Source of the DNA: Nitrospirota bacterium
GTDB taxonomy: Bacteria > Nitrospirota > Thermodesulfovibrionia > UBA6902
Assembly: GCA_016214845.1 (NCBI GenBank)
Contig: JACRMS010000005.1
Span: 46,457-110,456, forward strand
DNA length: 64,000 bases
Direction of reading: 5' to 3'
Shown here: positions 55,780 to 63,976 of the stretch, one piece after another
Layout: each line of letters opens with the position of its first letter
Position numbering within the stretch: the stretch's first letter is position 1
The notes under the pieces: model-generated
The model's database searches: none
The model's input: the letters and a program-made list of their open reading frames with translations, nothing else
Told to the model about the DNA's origin: nothing
Made by a program: the position numbers and the translations under genes

Positions 55780-56478
55780 ATGAAGAAGATTTTGGCCTTT
55801 ATCCCGGCGCGTGCCGGCTCAAAACGAGTACCCCAAAAAAATCTGAAACTGCTGAACGGCAAGCCCCTCATTGCTTATACAATTGCGGCGGCAAAAGCCG
55901 CTCATACTATTAACCGGATAATTGTTTCCACCGACTCGGAAGAGATCGCCGCAATAGCCAAACAATACGGCGCCGAGGTCCCCTTTCTCCGCCCTGAGAG
56001 CATCTCTCAAAGCGATTCCACGGAGATGCAGTTTTTTGAACATGCTCTGGGCTGGTTTATGGAGAATGAAAATTACGAGCCGGATTTAATTGTTCTTTTA
56101 TATCCGACCTCGCCTTTCAGAAAGGCCGAGTCAATTGACCGTGCGGTGGAAGTAATGCTAAAACATCCCGAAGCGGATTCTTTACGCTCAATAAGACTGT
56201 GTTCAGAGCATCCTTATAAAATGTGGGTTATTGAAGGCAACTATCTCAAACCTTTCGTGAAAGGCAAGGATTCCAATATTCACACCCTTTCGTATCAGTT
56301 GCTGCCGACGACATTTATTCAAAATGCCAGTATTTACATCACTAAACCATCAACCATAAAAAACAGGAAATCACCAACAGGCGATGTGATAATTCCGTAT
56401 ATCATGGATGAGTTTGAATCTATAGATATAAATACACCGCTTGATTTTACGTTTGCGGAAGCGTTGATCAGAGAATGA
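55780..56478 (+). CDS. neuA: CMP-sugar synthetase (acylneuraminate cytidylyltransferase family)
   Basis: 232 residues. The nucleotide-binding signature is ILAFIPARAGSKRVPQKNL (about 4-22), followed by IIVSTDSEEIAAIAKQYGAEVPFLRP, LLYPTSPFRKAESIDRAV and the closing ESIDINTPLDFTFAE, the order seen in NeuA/legionaminate cytidylyltransferases. It should make the CMP-activated form of the acid sugar built by the NeuB block 27 kb upstream; no other CMP-sugar synthetase is in the window. Cytoplasmic, monofunctional (no extra phosphatase domain). Confidence 0.9.
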   Translation: MKKILAFIPARAGSKRVPQKNLKLLNGKPLIAYTIAAAKAAHTINRIIVSTDSEEIAAIAKQYGAEVPFLRPESISQSDSTEMQFFEHALGWFMENENYEPDLIVLLYPTSPFRKAESIDRAVEVMLKHPEADSLRSIRLCSEHPYKMWVIEGNYLKPFVKGKDSNIHTLSYQLLPTTFIQNASIYITKPSTIKNRKSPTGDVIIPYIMDEFESIDINTPLDFTFAEALIRE

Positions 56479-56482
56479 TTTA

Positions 56483-58177
56483 ATGAATAAAAGTCTTACC
56501 GCAATCAAGGGGCTCGCCAAAAAGAGCCTGTTTCTGAGAAACGCCCATAGAAGTTATACCCAGAGAATGAACCAGCCTTCCTGGGCGCCAGTGCTGAAAA
56601 AAGACCAGGAAATATGGACTTCGGCCTTAAGACGGTCTGAAGGCGGGCCGAAAATACTCATTGCCACAAGCGTTGGCGGACATTTGGCCGGAACGATCCT
56701 CGAAAGCGTCCTTGCTGTTGCTTTAACGCTGAGAGGAGCTTCCATTGAGATCCTCTTGTGTGATTCCATACTCCCGGCGTGCCTTTCATGTTGGGTTGGA
56801 TGGTATTCCGACCAGCAATATTTTTCCGAGCACGGACCGCAAAAAGATTTGTGCAGGGATTGCTTTAAACCCGCATATGAAATGTACCGTTCTCTCGGAA
56901 CACATGTTCACCGGTACAGCGAATTCTTATCGCCGGGCGAAATAAGTGAAGCCGGGCGTATTTCCTCATCGGTTCCGTTTGATATGATCGGGCATTACGC
57001 GCTGAACGGCATAGCCGTGGGAGAGCATGCGCTTGCAGGGGCTTTACGCTTCTTTGCCCGCGGGGATGTCAATGGTGAACCTTATTCCGAGCGGATTTTA
57101 AGGAGATATTTGAAGGCGTCCCTGCTGACAACTTATGCAATGAACAATCTCTTGATAAAGCATCGATACGAATGCGCTGTATTTCATCACGGCATCTATG
57201 TGCCTCAAGGGCTCATCGGAGAAGTATGCCGCAGGGAAGGGGTTAGGATCGTTAATTGGAATCCAGGCTACAGGAAAAAGACCTTTATCTTCAGTCACGG
57301 CGATTCTTATCACCATACAATGATAACCGAGCCGATGGATAAATGGACGAACCTGAATTGGTCTGAAGGGTTGGAAGCCGGTTTGATGGACTATTTGAAA
57401 AGCAGATGGCAGGGAACCAAGGACTGGATATGGTTCCATGAAAAACCCGAGTTTGAACTGAAAAAAATCATTGAGGAAACCGGCATAGATTTTTCAAAAC
57501 CATGCATAGGGATGCTTACGAGTGTAATGTGGGACGCCCAGTTGCACTATCCCTCGAACGCGTTTCCGAATATGCTTGAATGGGTCACGAGTACGATTGC
57601 TTATTTTATCAGACGCCCGGACCTTCAATTGATACTTAGGATACATCCGGCGGAAGTGCGCGGCACCCTGCCGTCACGTCAAAAAATGCTGGACCAGATA
57701 AACAAGGTCTACTCCGAAATCCCCAAGAACATCATTATAATTCCTCCGGAAAGCAGCATAAGCACTTACATGTTGATGACACAATGTGATACGGTAATTA
57801 TTTATAACACCAAAACCGGGGTTGAACTGGCGGCCATGGGAATACCTGTAATAGTTGCGGGAGAAGCCTGGATAAGAAATAAAGGCTTTGCAATTGATGT
57901 TATCGATCCCCCTACATACTTTAAGCTTCTCGATGCGTTGCCGTTGAACAAAAAAATGTCGGACGAGGATATTCTTAAAGCAAAAAAATATGCATACCAT
58001 TTCTTTTTCAGACGAATGATTCCTCTTGATTTCATGTCACCTACTGGAACCAACCCTCCCTTTAAGGCAGAGCTTGCCGATCTGAATGAATTAATGCCCG
58101 GCAAAAATGCGGGATTTGACGTTATATGTGACGGGATATTAAAAGGTTCAGATTTTATTTTCGATCCTTCAAGTTAA
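56483..58177 (+). CDS. GT-B-like capsule/O-antigen protein with CxxC motifs, copy B
   Basis: 564 residues, full-length paralogue of the protein at 38597. The four Cys are conserved: CDSILPAC (C93, C100) and CRDC (C124, C127). Other shared runs are GEHALAGALRFFARG, FHHGIYVPQGLIGEV, RIHPAEVRGTLPSRQ and TKTGVELAAMGIPVIVAGEAWIRNKG. It lies four bases after the NeuA-like gene. A role in transferring or handling the CMP-activated acid sugar is a fair guess from that context. Neither copy has membrane segments. Confidence 0.7.
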   Translation: MNKSLTAIKGLAKKSLFLRNAHRSYTQRMNQPSWAPVLKKDQEIWTSALRRSEGGPKILIATSVGGHLAGTILESVLAVALTLRGASIEILLCDSILPACLSCWVGWYSDQQYFSEHGPQKDLCRDCFKPAYEMYRSLGTHVHRYSEFLSPGEISEAGRISSSVPFDMIGHYALNGIAVGEHALAGALRFFARGDVNGEPYSERILRRYLKASLLTTYAMNNLLIKHRYECAVFHHGIYVPQGLIGEVCRREGVRIVNWNPGYRKKTFIFSHGDSYHHTMITEPMDKWTNLNWSEGLEAGLMDYLKSRWQGTKDWIWFHEKPEFELKKIIEETGIDFSKPCIGMLTSVMWDAQLHYPSNAFPNMLEWVTSTIAYFIRRPDLQLILRIHPAEVRGTLPSRQKMLDQINKVYSEIPKNIIIIPPESSISTYMLMTQCDTVIIYNTKTGVELAAMGIPVIVAGEAWIRNKGFAIDVIDPPTYFKLLDALPLNKKMSDEDILKAKKYAYHFFFRRMIPLDFMSPTGTNPPFKAELADLNELMPGKNAGFDVICDGILKGSDFIFDPSS

Positions 58178-58194
58178 CTCATCTAATTCCCCCA

Positions 58195-59259
58195 ATGATT
58201 TTCATCAACTCACGTTTTCTCTCCCAGAATATTACCGGCGTTCAGCGTTATGCCGCGGAAATTTCAAAACAGATTAAAAGGCTGTATCCGGATACAGCCT
58301 TTATATCTCCCCTAAATACTATCAATAAAAGACTTTCAAAGGAGTTGACCCCTGCATCAATCGGAAAAACAACAGGTTCTTTATGGGAACAAATAGAATT
58401 ACCCTTGCATCTTAAAAAGTTTGGAAGCCCGCTGCTTCTGAACCTCGCGAACACCGCACCTTTATTTTACAAAAATCAGATCGTCACCATTCATGACATG
58501 GCATTTTTCAGAAAACCGGAATGGTTTTCCAAAACGTTTTCCTGCTACTACAAGTTTCTAATTCCACAAATTGCAAAGAATTCTGCGAAAATTATAACAG
58601 TAAGTTATTTTTCCAGGAAAGAAATTGTCAGGTTATTGAAGGTGCCTGAAGAAAAAGTGCAAGTTATTTATAACGCTGTTTCAGAAAAGTTTTTACGCCC
58701 TTCAGAATACCCTGTCGACTTCGGCTATGGAGACTACATCCTGGCGGTTTCTTCTCTTGACCCGAGGAAGAACTTCAAAGCGTTGATATCGGCCTTCGAT
58801 AGAATAAAACTACCAGGGTTTAAACTAATTATTGCGGGTGAAAGGAAAAAGATCTTTGCCGATGTGGAATTAAATAATTTAATTGATGAAAATAAAAAAA
58901 TAATTTTTGTCGGATATGCGTCAGATGATGATTTGGCAAATTTATATAAGAAAGCCAGACTGTTCGTCTTCCCCTCTCTCTACGAAGGCTTTGGCCTGCC
59001 CCCGCTTGAGGCGATGGCGTGCGGTTGCCCTGTAGTCGTCTCCAACGTCGCGAGCCTGCCGGAGGTCTGCGGCGATGCCGCATATTATATTGACCCGTAT
59101 AGTGAAGAAAGCATTGCCGTCGGAATGCATAGAGTATCGACGGACAATTCCTTAAGACAGGATATGATAAAAAAAGGCCTTGAAAGGGCGAAGATATTCA
59201 GCTGGGAAAAATCAGCAAGGGAGCATATAAAAGTTTTTGAAGAGGTTTTGCGCGGTTGA
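58195..59259 (+). CDS. Family 4 (GT-B) glycosyltransferase
   Basis: 354 residues. N-terminal [23 protein letters not shown], then the GT4 C-terminal domain: [80 protein letters not shown] with the EGFGLPPLE catalytic motif. Typical of mannosyl- or rhamnosyltransferases of O-antigen loci. No ribosome site before ATG 58195. Ends with a TTGA overlap with the next gene. Confidence 0.9.
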   Translation: MIFINSRFLSQNITGVQRYAAEISKQIKRLYPDTAFISPLNTINKRLSKELTPASIGKTTGSLWEQIELPLHLKKFGSPLLLNLANTAPLFYKNQIVTIHDMAFFRKPEWFSKTFSCYYKFLIPQIAKNSAKIITVSYFSRKEIVRLLKVPEEKVQVIYNAVSEKFLRPSEYPVDFGYGDYILAVSSLDPRKNFKALISAFDRIKLPGFKLIIAGERKKIFADVELNNLIDENKKIIFVGYASDDDLANLYKKARLFVFPSLYEGFGLPPLEAMACGCPVVVSNVASLPEVCGDAAYYIDPYSEESIAVGMHRVSTDNSLRQDMIKKGLERAKIFSWEKSAREHIKVFEEVLRG

Positions 59260-60455
59260 AGACCGCCGTCATCCACGAATGGCTTGTAAATTATGCCGGC
59301 TCTGAAAGGGTGCTGGAGCAGATCCTTCATATCTTCCCCGGCGCCGATCTTTTCTGCCAGGTCGATTTTCTCAAAGAGGGTGAGAGATGGTTTATCTTGA
59401 ACAAGAAAGCAAAAACGTCCTTCATCCAGAAATTGCCTAAGGCTGAAGCTAAATACCGCAGCTACCTGCCGCTCATGCCCTTTGCCGTCGAACGGTTTCA
59501 TCTGTCTGAGTACGACCTGATAATATCGAATTCCCACTCTGTGGCAAAAGGCGTCAGGAAAAATTCAAAACAGCTTCAGATATGCTATTGTCACACGCCG
59601 ATGCGGTATGCGTGGGACCTTCGGGACCAGTATCTCAAAGAGACGGGGCTTGACTCCGGCATCAAGGGGGCCGCAGTCAAATTTATTCTGGACCGCATCA
59701 GGAAGTGGGACTTTAAAACTGCGCAAAGGGTGGATTATTTCATCGCCAATTCAAATTATATAAAGGACAGAATAAAGCGCGCATACGGCAGGGACGCAAC
59801 GGTTATTTATCCGCCCGTGGATGTTGACAGTTTCAAAGTGAGTGATAAAAAAGATGATTACTTCCTTGCCGTCTCACGGATGGTCCCTTATAAAAAAATG
59901 GACATTATAGTTGAAGCGTTCTCTGGATTAGGGCTGCCTCTTGTCGTCATCGGAGACGGTCCCGATCTTAAGAAGGTCAAAAGCAGGGCGAAAAAGAACA
60001 TCAAGTTTCTTGGATACCAGGAAGGAAGTGTGCTGGCAGAGTATATGCAAAAGGCAAAGGCCTTTATATTTGCTGCTGAAGAAGATTTCGGTATTGTCCC
60101 CGTCGAAGCTCAGGCTTGCGGAACACCCGTGATAGCTTATGGCAAAGGCGGGGTCACGGAATCGGTGGTCCCCTTCGGAGAAGTCAGAAGTCAGAAGTCA
60201 GAAGTCAGAAGCAGGGGCGTATTGCAATACGCCCGCACAGAGGAACCCCCTACCGGCGTCTTCTTTTATGAGCAAACATCTTCAGCTTTAATTGACGCTG
60301 TAAAGAGATTTATTTCCATTGAGGACAAATTTGATCCCTTTGAAATAAGGAAGAATGCCGAAAGGTTCGGCATAGAGAGATTCAGGAAAGAATTTAAGGA
60401 CTTTACAGACAGGAAAATTTCTGAATTTTTCGGCGGATCAATATCTCTGCTCTAA
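59256..60455 (+). CDS. Family 4 (GT-B) glycosyltransferase with a repeat-encoded insertion
   Basis: 399 residues from TTG 59256, which overlaps the previous stop by four bases. AVIHEWLVNYAGSERVLEQI, YCHTPMRYAWDL and the later DYFLAVSRMVPYKKMDIIVEAF, IKFLGYQEGSVLAEYMQKAKAFIFAAEEDFGIVPVEAQACGTPVIAYGKGGVTE are those of WbaZ-like mannosyltransferases. At about residues 309-330 a 20-residue stretch (EVRSQKSEVRSRG and following) is encoded by a dispersed repeat placed in the loop before TGVFFYEQT. The fold around it looks intact. Last gene of the polysaccharide locus. Confidence 0.88.
   Translation: MKTAVIHEWLVNYAGSERVLEQILHIFPGADLFCQVDFLKEGERWFILNKKAKTSFIQKLPKAEAKYRSYLPLMPFAVERFHLSEYDLIISNSHSVAKGVRKNSKQLQICYCHTPMRYAWDLRDQYLKETGLDSGIKGAAVKFILDRIRKWDFKTAQRVDYFIANSNYIKDRIKRAYGRDATVIYPPVDVDSFKVSDKKDDYFLAVSRMVPYKKMDIIVEAFSGLGLPLVVIGDGPDLKKVKSRAKKNIKFLGYQEGSVLAEYMQKAKAFIFAAEEDFGIVPVEAQACGTPVIAYGKGGVTESVVPFGEVRSQKSEVRSRGVLQYARTEEPPTGVFFYEQTSSALIDAVKRFISIEDKFDPFEIRKNAERFGIERFRKEFKDFTDRKISEFFGGSISLL
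60180..60245 (+). repeat. Dispersed repeat within the last glycosyltransferase gene
   Basis: Four AGAAGTC units (60180-60210) are followed by a GGGGCGTATTGCAATACGCCC hairpin (60214-60234). The length keeps the reading frame. The same AGTCAGA unit encodes part of the LolA N-terminus (about 5143-5176). Confidence 0.75.
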
Positions 60456-60481
60456 ACTCTACGCCCTCACCTCTTTGCTTT

Positions 60482-61477
60482 TCACACCCCCACTAACTCC
60501 TCAAGCGCCTTCAACTGTTTAGTCTCGCCCATGGCTACGAGTGTGTCGCCATTTTTAATCACGCTCGTGGAAGTCGGATTGAACTCCATCTCGCCTGATT
60601 CCCTCTTGATGGCAACGATTATTATCCCGAGCTCTTTTCTTATCCCGCATTCATCGAGTGTCTTGTTTGTGATTGAAGAAGATTCTTTCACTTTGATTTC
60701 CTCCATCTGAAGTTCGAGATTGCCGCTCCTTGTTGCAAACTCGATGAAATCAACGACTGCGGGTTTTAATATCGTATGGGCGATCCTCAGTCCTCCGATG
60801 TAATAAGGAGAGACAACGCTGTCAGCCCCTGCCCTGAACAGCTTTTGTTCCGCACCCTCATCGCTGGCCCTTGCCACTATTTTGAGTTTTGGATTCAGCC
60901 CTCTGGCGGACAGGACGACATAGAGGTTGTCCGCGTCCGTTGAGAGCACGGAGATCAGGCCGCTCGCCCTTTCAATCCCTGCCTCTTTTAACACGGCATC
61001 CTGGGTCGAATCACCCTGCATTGAGAGGATGTCCTTGTCAATGGAGGCAAAGACCTCCGGTATCTTCTCAATTATCAAAAAAGGCGCGCCGTGCTGCTGC
61101 ATTTCCCGGCAGATTATTCTTCCCATCCTTCCGAACCCGCAGATGATGTAGTGGTTTTTTAATCCCTCTATTTTTTTGCTCAATTTTCTCCTCCCGAAAA
61201 GTTCTCTTATCTCGCCTTCAAGTAGCAGCTTGGCCCCGACCCCAAGCGCGTATAACATTGTTCCGACGCCGGAAAGTATCAGGACAATCGTGAAAGCCCT
61301 CCCGGGCGTTGACAGTCGGTGGACTTCCATGTATCCCACGGTCGTCAGTGTAATGATGGTCATGTAAAGCGAATCGAAGAGGTCCCATCTTTCTATTGCC
61401 GTATATCCGATTGTCCCAAATAAAATAACTCCGAGTATAAGAAAAAATAAAAGTGTAATTTGCTTATTTGGGTTCAC
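60482..61477 (-). CDS. Potassium channel protein with RCK domain (GYM filter)
   Basis: 331 residues from a GTG start. Two membrane helices (about 8-27 and 61-85) flank a pore loop with TLTTVGYM (43-50): the filter reads GYM where K+ channels have GYG. A TrkA-N/RCK domain follows (about 108-235: HYIICGFGRMGRIICREM, with GxGxxG), then a TrkA-C domain (about 245-330). The RCK part gates by NAD(H) or a similar ligand. The Met in the filter may alter or abolish K+ selectivity. A TATAAT on this strand (61483-61488) lies only six bases before the start, so a leaderless message is possible. Confidence 0.85.
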   Translation of the reverse strand: MNPNKQITLLFFLILGVILFGTIGYTAIERWDLFDSLYMTIITLTTVGYMEVHRLSTPGRAFTIVLILSGVGTMLYALGVGAKLLLEGEIRELFGRRKLSKKIEGLKNHYIICGFGRMGRIICREMQQHGAPFLIIEKIPEVFASIDKDILSMQGDSTQDAVLKEAGIERASGLISVLSTDADNLYVVLSARGLNPKLKIVARASDEGAEQKLFRAGADSVVSPYYIGGLRIAHTILKPAVVDFIEFATRSGNLELQMEEIKVKESSSITNKTLDECGIRKELGIIIVAIKRESGEMEFNPTSTSVIKNGDTLVAMGETKQLKALEELVGV

Positions 61478-61620
61478 GGTTAATTATAAAACCAAAACTC
61501 CCGGATTAAGATTATATAAATTGCTATTAGATTATACAGATATGGACATATTTTACAATGGCTTTGCCCGGTTGCCGGTCCATTTGCTTTTTTCATGTTA
61601 TCTTTGCGAAAATATTTTGC

Positions 61621-61953
61621 ATGAGCAAAAACATTGAAACAGGGGAGATCGTCGTACTTGTTACCGTTCCCAATGAAGATATGGCGGCCGCGATCGCCAA
61701 AGCGCTTGTTGAAGCAAGGCTTGCCGCATGTGCTAACATAATAAGGAGCATCCGCTCTATTTACACGTGGCAGGGGAAGGTTGAAGACGATCAAGAGGCC
61801 CTTATGATCATAAAGACAAAGATGAAACTTTTTGACGGATTAAAAGCAAAGGTCAAAGAAATGCACAGCTACGAGGTGCCGGAGATTATCGCGCTGCCGA
61901 TCGCAGCGGGTTCTGAAGATTATCTCAACTGGTTGAGGCGCTCAACAGACTGA
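61621..61953 (+). CDS. cutA: Divalent-cation tolerance protein CutA
   Basis: 110 residues from ATG 61621, the start that fits the family; a longer frame would add 21 unlikely residues. VVLVTVPNEDMAAAIAKALVEARLAACANII and IYTWQGKVEDDQEALMIIKTK and HSYEVPEIIALPI are diagnostic of CutA, a trimeric ferredoxin-like protein tied to copper and other metal tolerance. It is divergent from the K+ channel gene with a 143-base gap. Confidence 0.95.
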   Translation: MSKNIETGEIVVLVTVPNEDMAAAIAKALVEARLAACANIIRSIRSIYTWQGKVEDDQEALMIIKTKMKLFDGLKAKVKEMHSYEVPEIIALPIAAGSEDYLNWLRRSTD

Positions 61954-61967
61954 ATGCGAATTAGTGT

Positions 61968-62081
61968 TTGTCATGCCTGAAGCCTGCCCTCGAAATTCGT
62001 AATCGGGGGTCTTTAATCGGGCATCCAAGAACTTCTTAAAAAGACTGGATTCCGGCTTAAGAACTGCCGGAATGACAGACA
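61968..62081. repeat. Mosaic dispersed repeat
   Basis: Contains GCCTGCCCTCGAAATTCGTAATCGGGGG-like, AGACTGGATTCCGGCTTAAG and CTGCCGGAATGACAG segments shared with 26759-26863, but in another order and with a different left part. It fills most of the gap between cutA and the OsmC gene. Confidence 0.7.
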
Positions 62082-62136
62082 GATAAATTGAGTTTATAAA
62101 CAAACTACAATTAACCAATGGAGGTTTTAGAATAAT

Positions 62137-62613
62137 ATGGAAGAACAGCTTGCGGAAAAACTGGAAGATTCATTACAGGGATATAAAAAGAAGATCCTGG
62201 AAATCAACAAGGGGTCCCTTGAGTGGGACAAAGACCTCATTTTTAAAGTCAGGACCCAGATGGGTTACGAAATTGATTATGACGCAAACCTGCAATGGGG
62301 ATGCTCACCTACAGAGACCCTTTTGACAAGCCTTGCCGGATGCATGGCAATTGACGTCTTCTACTTCCTGAAAAAAATGAAAGCGGACATCACGGACTTC
62401 AGGATCAATTTTTCAGGGGTAAGGAAGACCGACCCGCCCCAGTATTATAAATCTATTCTGCTTTCGATAAACGTCTCGGGGAACGGGTTAACGCCGAAAA
62501 AAATGGACCGGGCAGTGTCCCTCTCTCACAGCAAATACTGCTCTGTTTACAATGCCCTGCGCAAAGACATAGAGGTAAAAGTAGATTATAAGATCAACGG
62601 CAACGGCGGCTAA
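62137..62613 (+). CDS. OsmC family protein
   Basis: 158 residues. WGCSPTETLLTSLAGCMAIDVFYFLKKMK carries the family's helix with Cys at the C-terminal end of SLAGC, and SHSKYCSVYNAL provides the second conserved Cys. The pair is the redox centre in OsmC/Ohr peroxidases. GGAGG lies about ten bases from ATG 62137. It ends four bases inside the convergent 118-residue gene. Confidence 0.88.
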   Translation: MEEQLAEKLEDSLQGYKKKILEINKGSLEWDKDLIFKVRTQMGYEIDYDANLQWGCSPTETLLTSLAGCMAIDVFYFLKKMKADITDFRINFSGVRKTDPPQYYKSILLSINVSGNGLTPKKMDRAVSLSHSKYCSVYNALRKDIEVKVDYKINGNGG

Positions 62614-62966
62614 GAAATTCCCAATTTTGTTTTAAGCCAGTTCTCGATCTTTTCCGTTATCGGATACATGCCACCCATGCATTCCGTAGAGGCGCATTGC
62701 ATTGCCTCGCTCAACAAATCCTCGGGGACTCCCTCTACATAACCGAGTGTCTTGCTCAGGGTATATTTCAAATGCATGACCATCAGGGCAGGCTTGTCAT
62801 CAATAAGATCAACGTAAAGCATATAGCCGTGAGTAGTGTCCACGGGCTGATCTTTAGAAGGGGTGCGGGGCAAAAATATCTTCGGCGTAATGTCCCACCT
62901 GATGTCCCCAACAAATTCTTTGTCATTTTTAAGAAAGTCTATGCTCAAAAGTTTCGCGTTTTCCAT
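62610..62966 (-). CDS. Uncharacterised 118-residue protein
   Basis: Not recognised. It opens ENAKLLSIDFLKNDKEFVGDIRWDITPK and has a strand-rich middle (YMLYVDLIDDKPALMVMHLKYTLSKTLGYVEG) and a helical end with two Cys (QCASTEC). No signal or membrane segment. It converges on the OsmC gene with a four-base overlap. Confidence 0.6.
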   Translation of the reverse strand: MENAKLLSIDFLKNDKEFVGDIRWDITPKIFLPRTPSKDQPVDTTHGYMLYVDLIDDKPALMVMHLKYTLSKTLGYVEGVPEDLLSEAMQCASTECMGGMYPITEKIENWLKTKLGIS

Positions 62967-63017
62967 GGGGTATATCTTATATGAAAATATCTCGATTATC
63001 CACCTGCCCGGTTCTTA

Positions 63018-63046
63018 TTGCCTTATCCTAATGCATGGCATATAAT
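63018..63046 (+). promoter_or_regulatory. Promoter of the TumE-type toxin/antitoxin pair
   Basis: TTGCCT (63018-63023), 17 bases, then a perfect TATAAT (63041-63046). The start point would be at about 63053, one base before ATG 63054; no ribosome site lies between, so the message is probably leaderless. Confidence 0.6.
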
Positions 63047-63053
63047 AACCTAT

Positions 63054-63338
63054 ATGAAGGCTGGGCCTTTTATAATTCGTAAAAGAGTTTACCCGGATGG
63101 GGACATTGTTGAAATTAAGTCATGGCATGTCGACATGACGCCGGATAAACCGCACGGGTTTAAATATTCACTTGTATATATAAGAGAGGGTAAACGGATA
63201 ATCGGTTATGACAATGCTGAAAGAAAAGGAGACCATCGGCATGACAGAGACGAAGTATATCCCTATGAGTTCAAGGGCATTGATAAACTCTTTGAAGATT
63301 TTTTCAATGATGTAAGGAGGTCCAGAAATGAAGATTAA
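63054..63338 (+). CDS. TumE-type toxin (DUF6516)
   Basis: 94 residues from ATG 63054; a longer frame begins at 63018 upstream of the promoter. VYPDGDIVEIKSWHV, then HGFKYSLVYIREGKRIIGYDNAERKGDHRHDRDEVYPYEF is the family core, with the HxxR/D-rich strand (GDHRHD) expected to form the active or binding surface. TumE proteins are the toxin of a two-gene system with an HTH antitoxin, here the overlapping next gene (11 bases). Mechanism not certain. Confidence 0.8.
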   Translation: MKAGPFIIRKRVYPDGDIVEIKSWHVDMTPDKPHGFKYSLVYIREGKRIIGYDNAERKGDHRHDRDEVYPYEFKGIDKLFEDFFNDVRRSRNED

Positions 63339-63702
63339 AAATGTAAGATTAGACATCCAGAATGAGGACGAATTTATAACAGAGGCAAAGAGCGCCATGA
63401 AGGCAGTAGCAAAAGGCAAGGCTGTAGTGCCTAAATCGGCAATCTCTTTTAAGTCCCTGAAGGTAATGAGAAAATTCATAACAGATGAACGGCTCAGGAT
63501 ATTGAAGGCAATAAAGAAGAACAAACCGGAATCCATTTATGAGCTTGCAAAGCTGTTAAAGAGAGACACAAAAAATGTATCAGACGACGTTCATTACCTG
63601 TCAGAGCTTGGATTAATTGAAATTAAAAAGACCAAAAACGGCAGGCAAAAGACAAAGCCGGTTGTAGAGTATGAAAAGATACTGGTTGAGATAATGGTGT
63701 AA
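63328..63702 (+). CDS. HTH antitoxin of the TumE pair
   Basis: 124 residues. A winged helix sits at about 50-115 (ERLRILKAIKKNKPESIYELAKLLKRDTKNVSDDVHYLSELGLIEIKK), resembling the HVO_A0114-type DNA-binding family often found next to DUF6516 genes. It should neutralise the toxin and repress the shared promoter. It has its own GGAGG site inside the end of the toxin gene. Confidence 0.8.
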   Translation: MKIKNVRLDIQNEDEFITEAKSAMKAVAKGKAVVPKSAISFKSLKVMRKFITDERLRILKAIKKNKPESIYELAKLLKRDTKNVSDDVHYLSELGLIEIKKTKNGRQKTKPVVEYEKILVEIMV

Positions 63703-63867
63703 CCAATTTATTGTCTTGTCTTTCAGATAGGAAAGGGCAGGGTTGAGGGTTGAAGAGTTTTGGGAGTTGTACAGATGACATGTCAGGGTGGTGCCTGAAA
63801 GGTAAAAATATGAGTGGTGGTGCTTAATATTCATTTTCCACCGTGGTTTGAATTTCCTTCTGTAATA

Positions 63868-63976
63868 CCAAAATGATAATGTCCTAAACAACCAAAATAA
63901 GAATGTCCGGATTTAAGATGCTAAACTGCCTTCTTTTCAATAAGGAGGTACGGTGACACGAAAGGACATTATCATG
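63868..63976. repeat. Insertion-sequence end region
   Basis: ATGATAATGTCC lies at about 63869-63880 and recurs inverted as GGACATTATCAT in the first transposase codons (about 63964-63975); a related AGAATGTCC stands at 63901. These look like the outer and inner repeats of an IS end. No gene is seen in 63703-63952. Confidence 0.5.
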
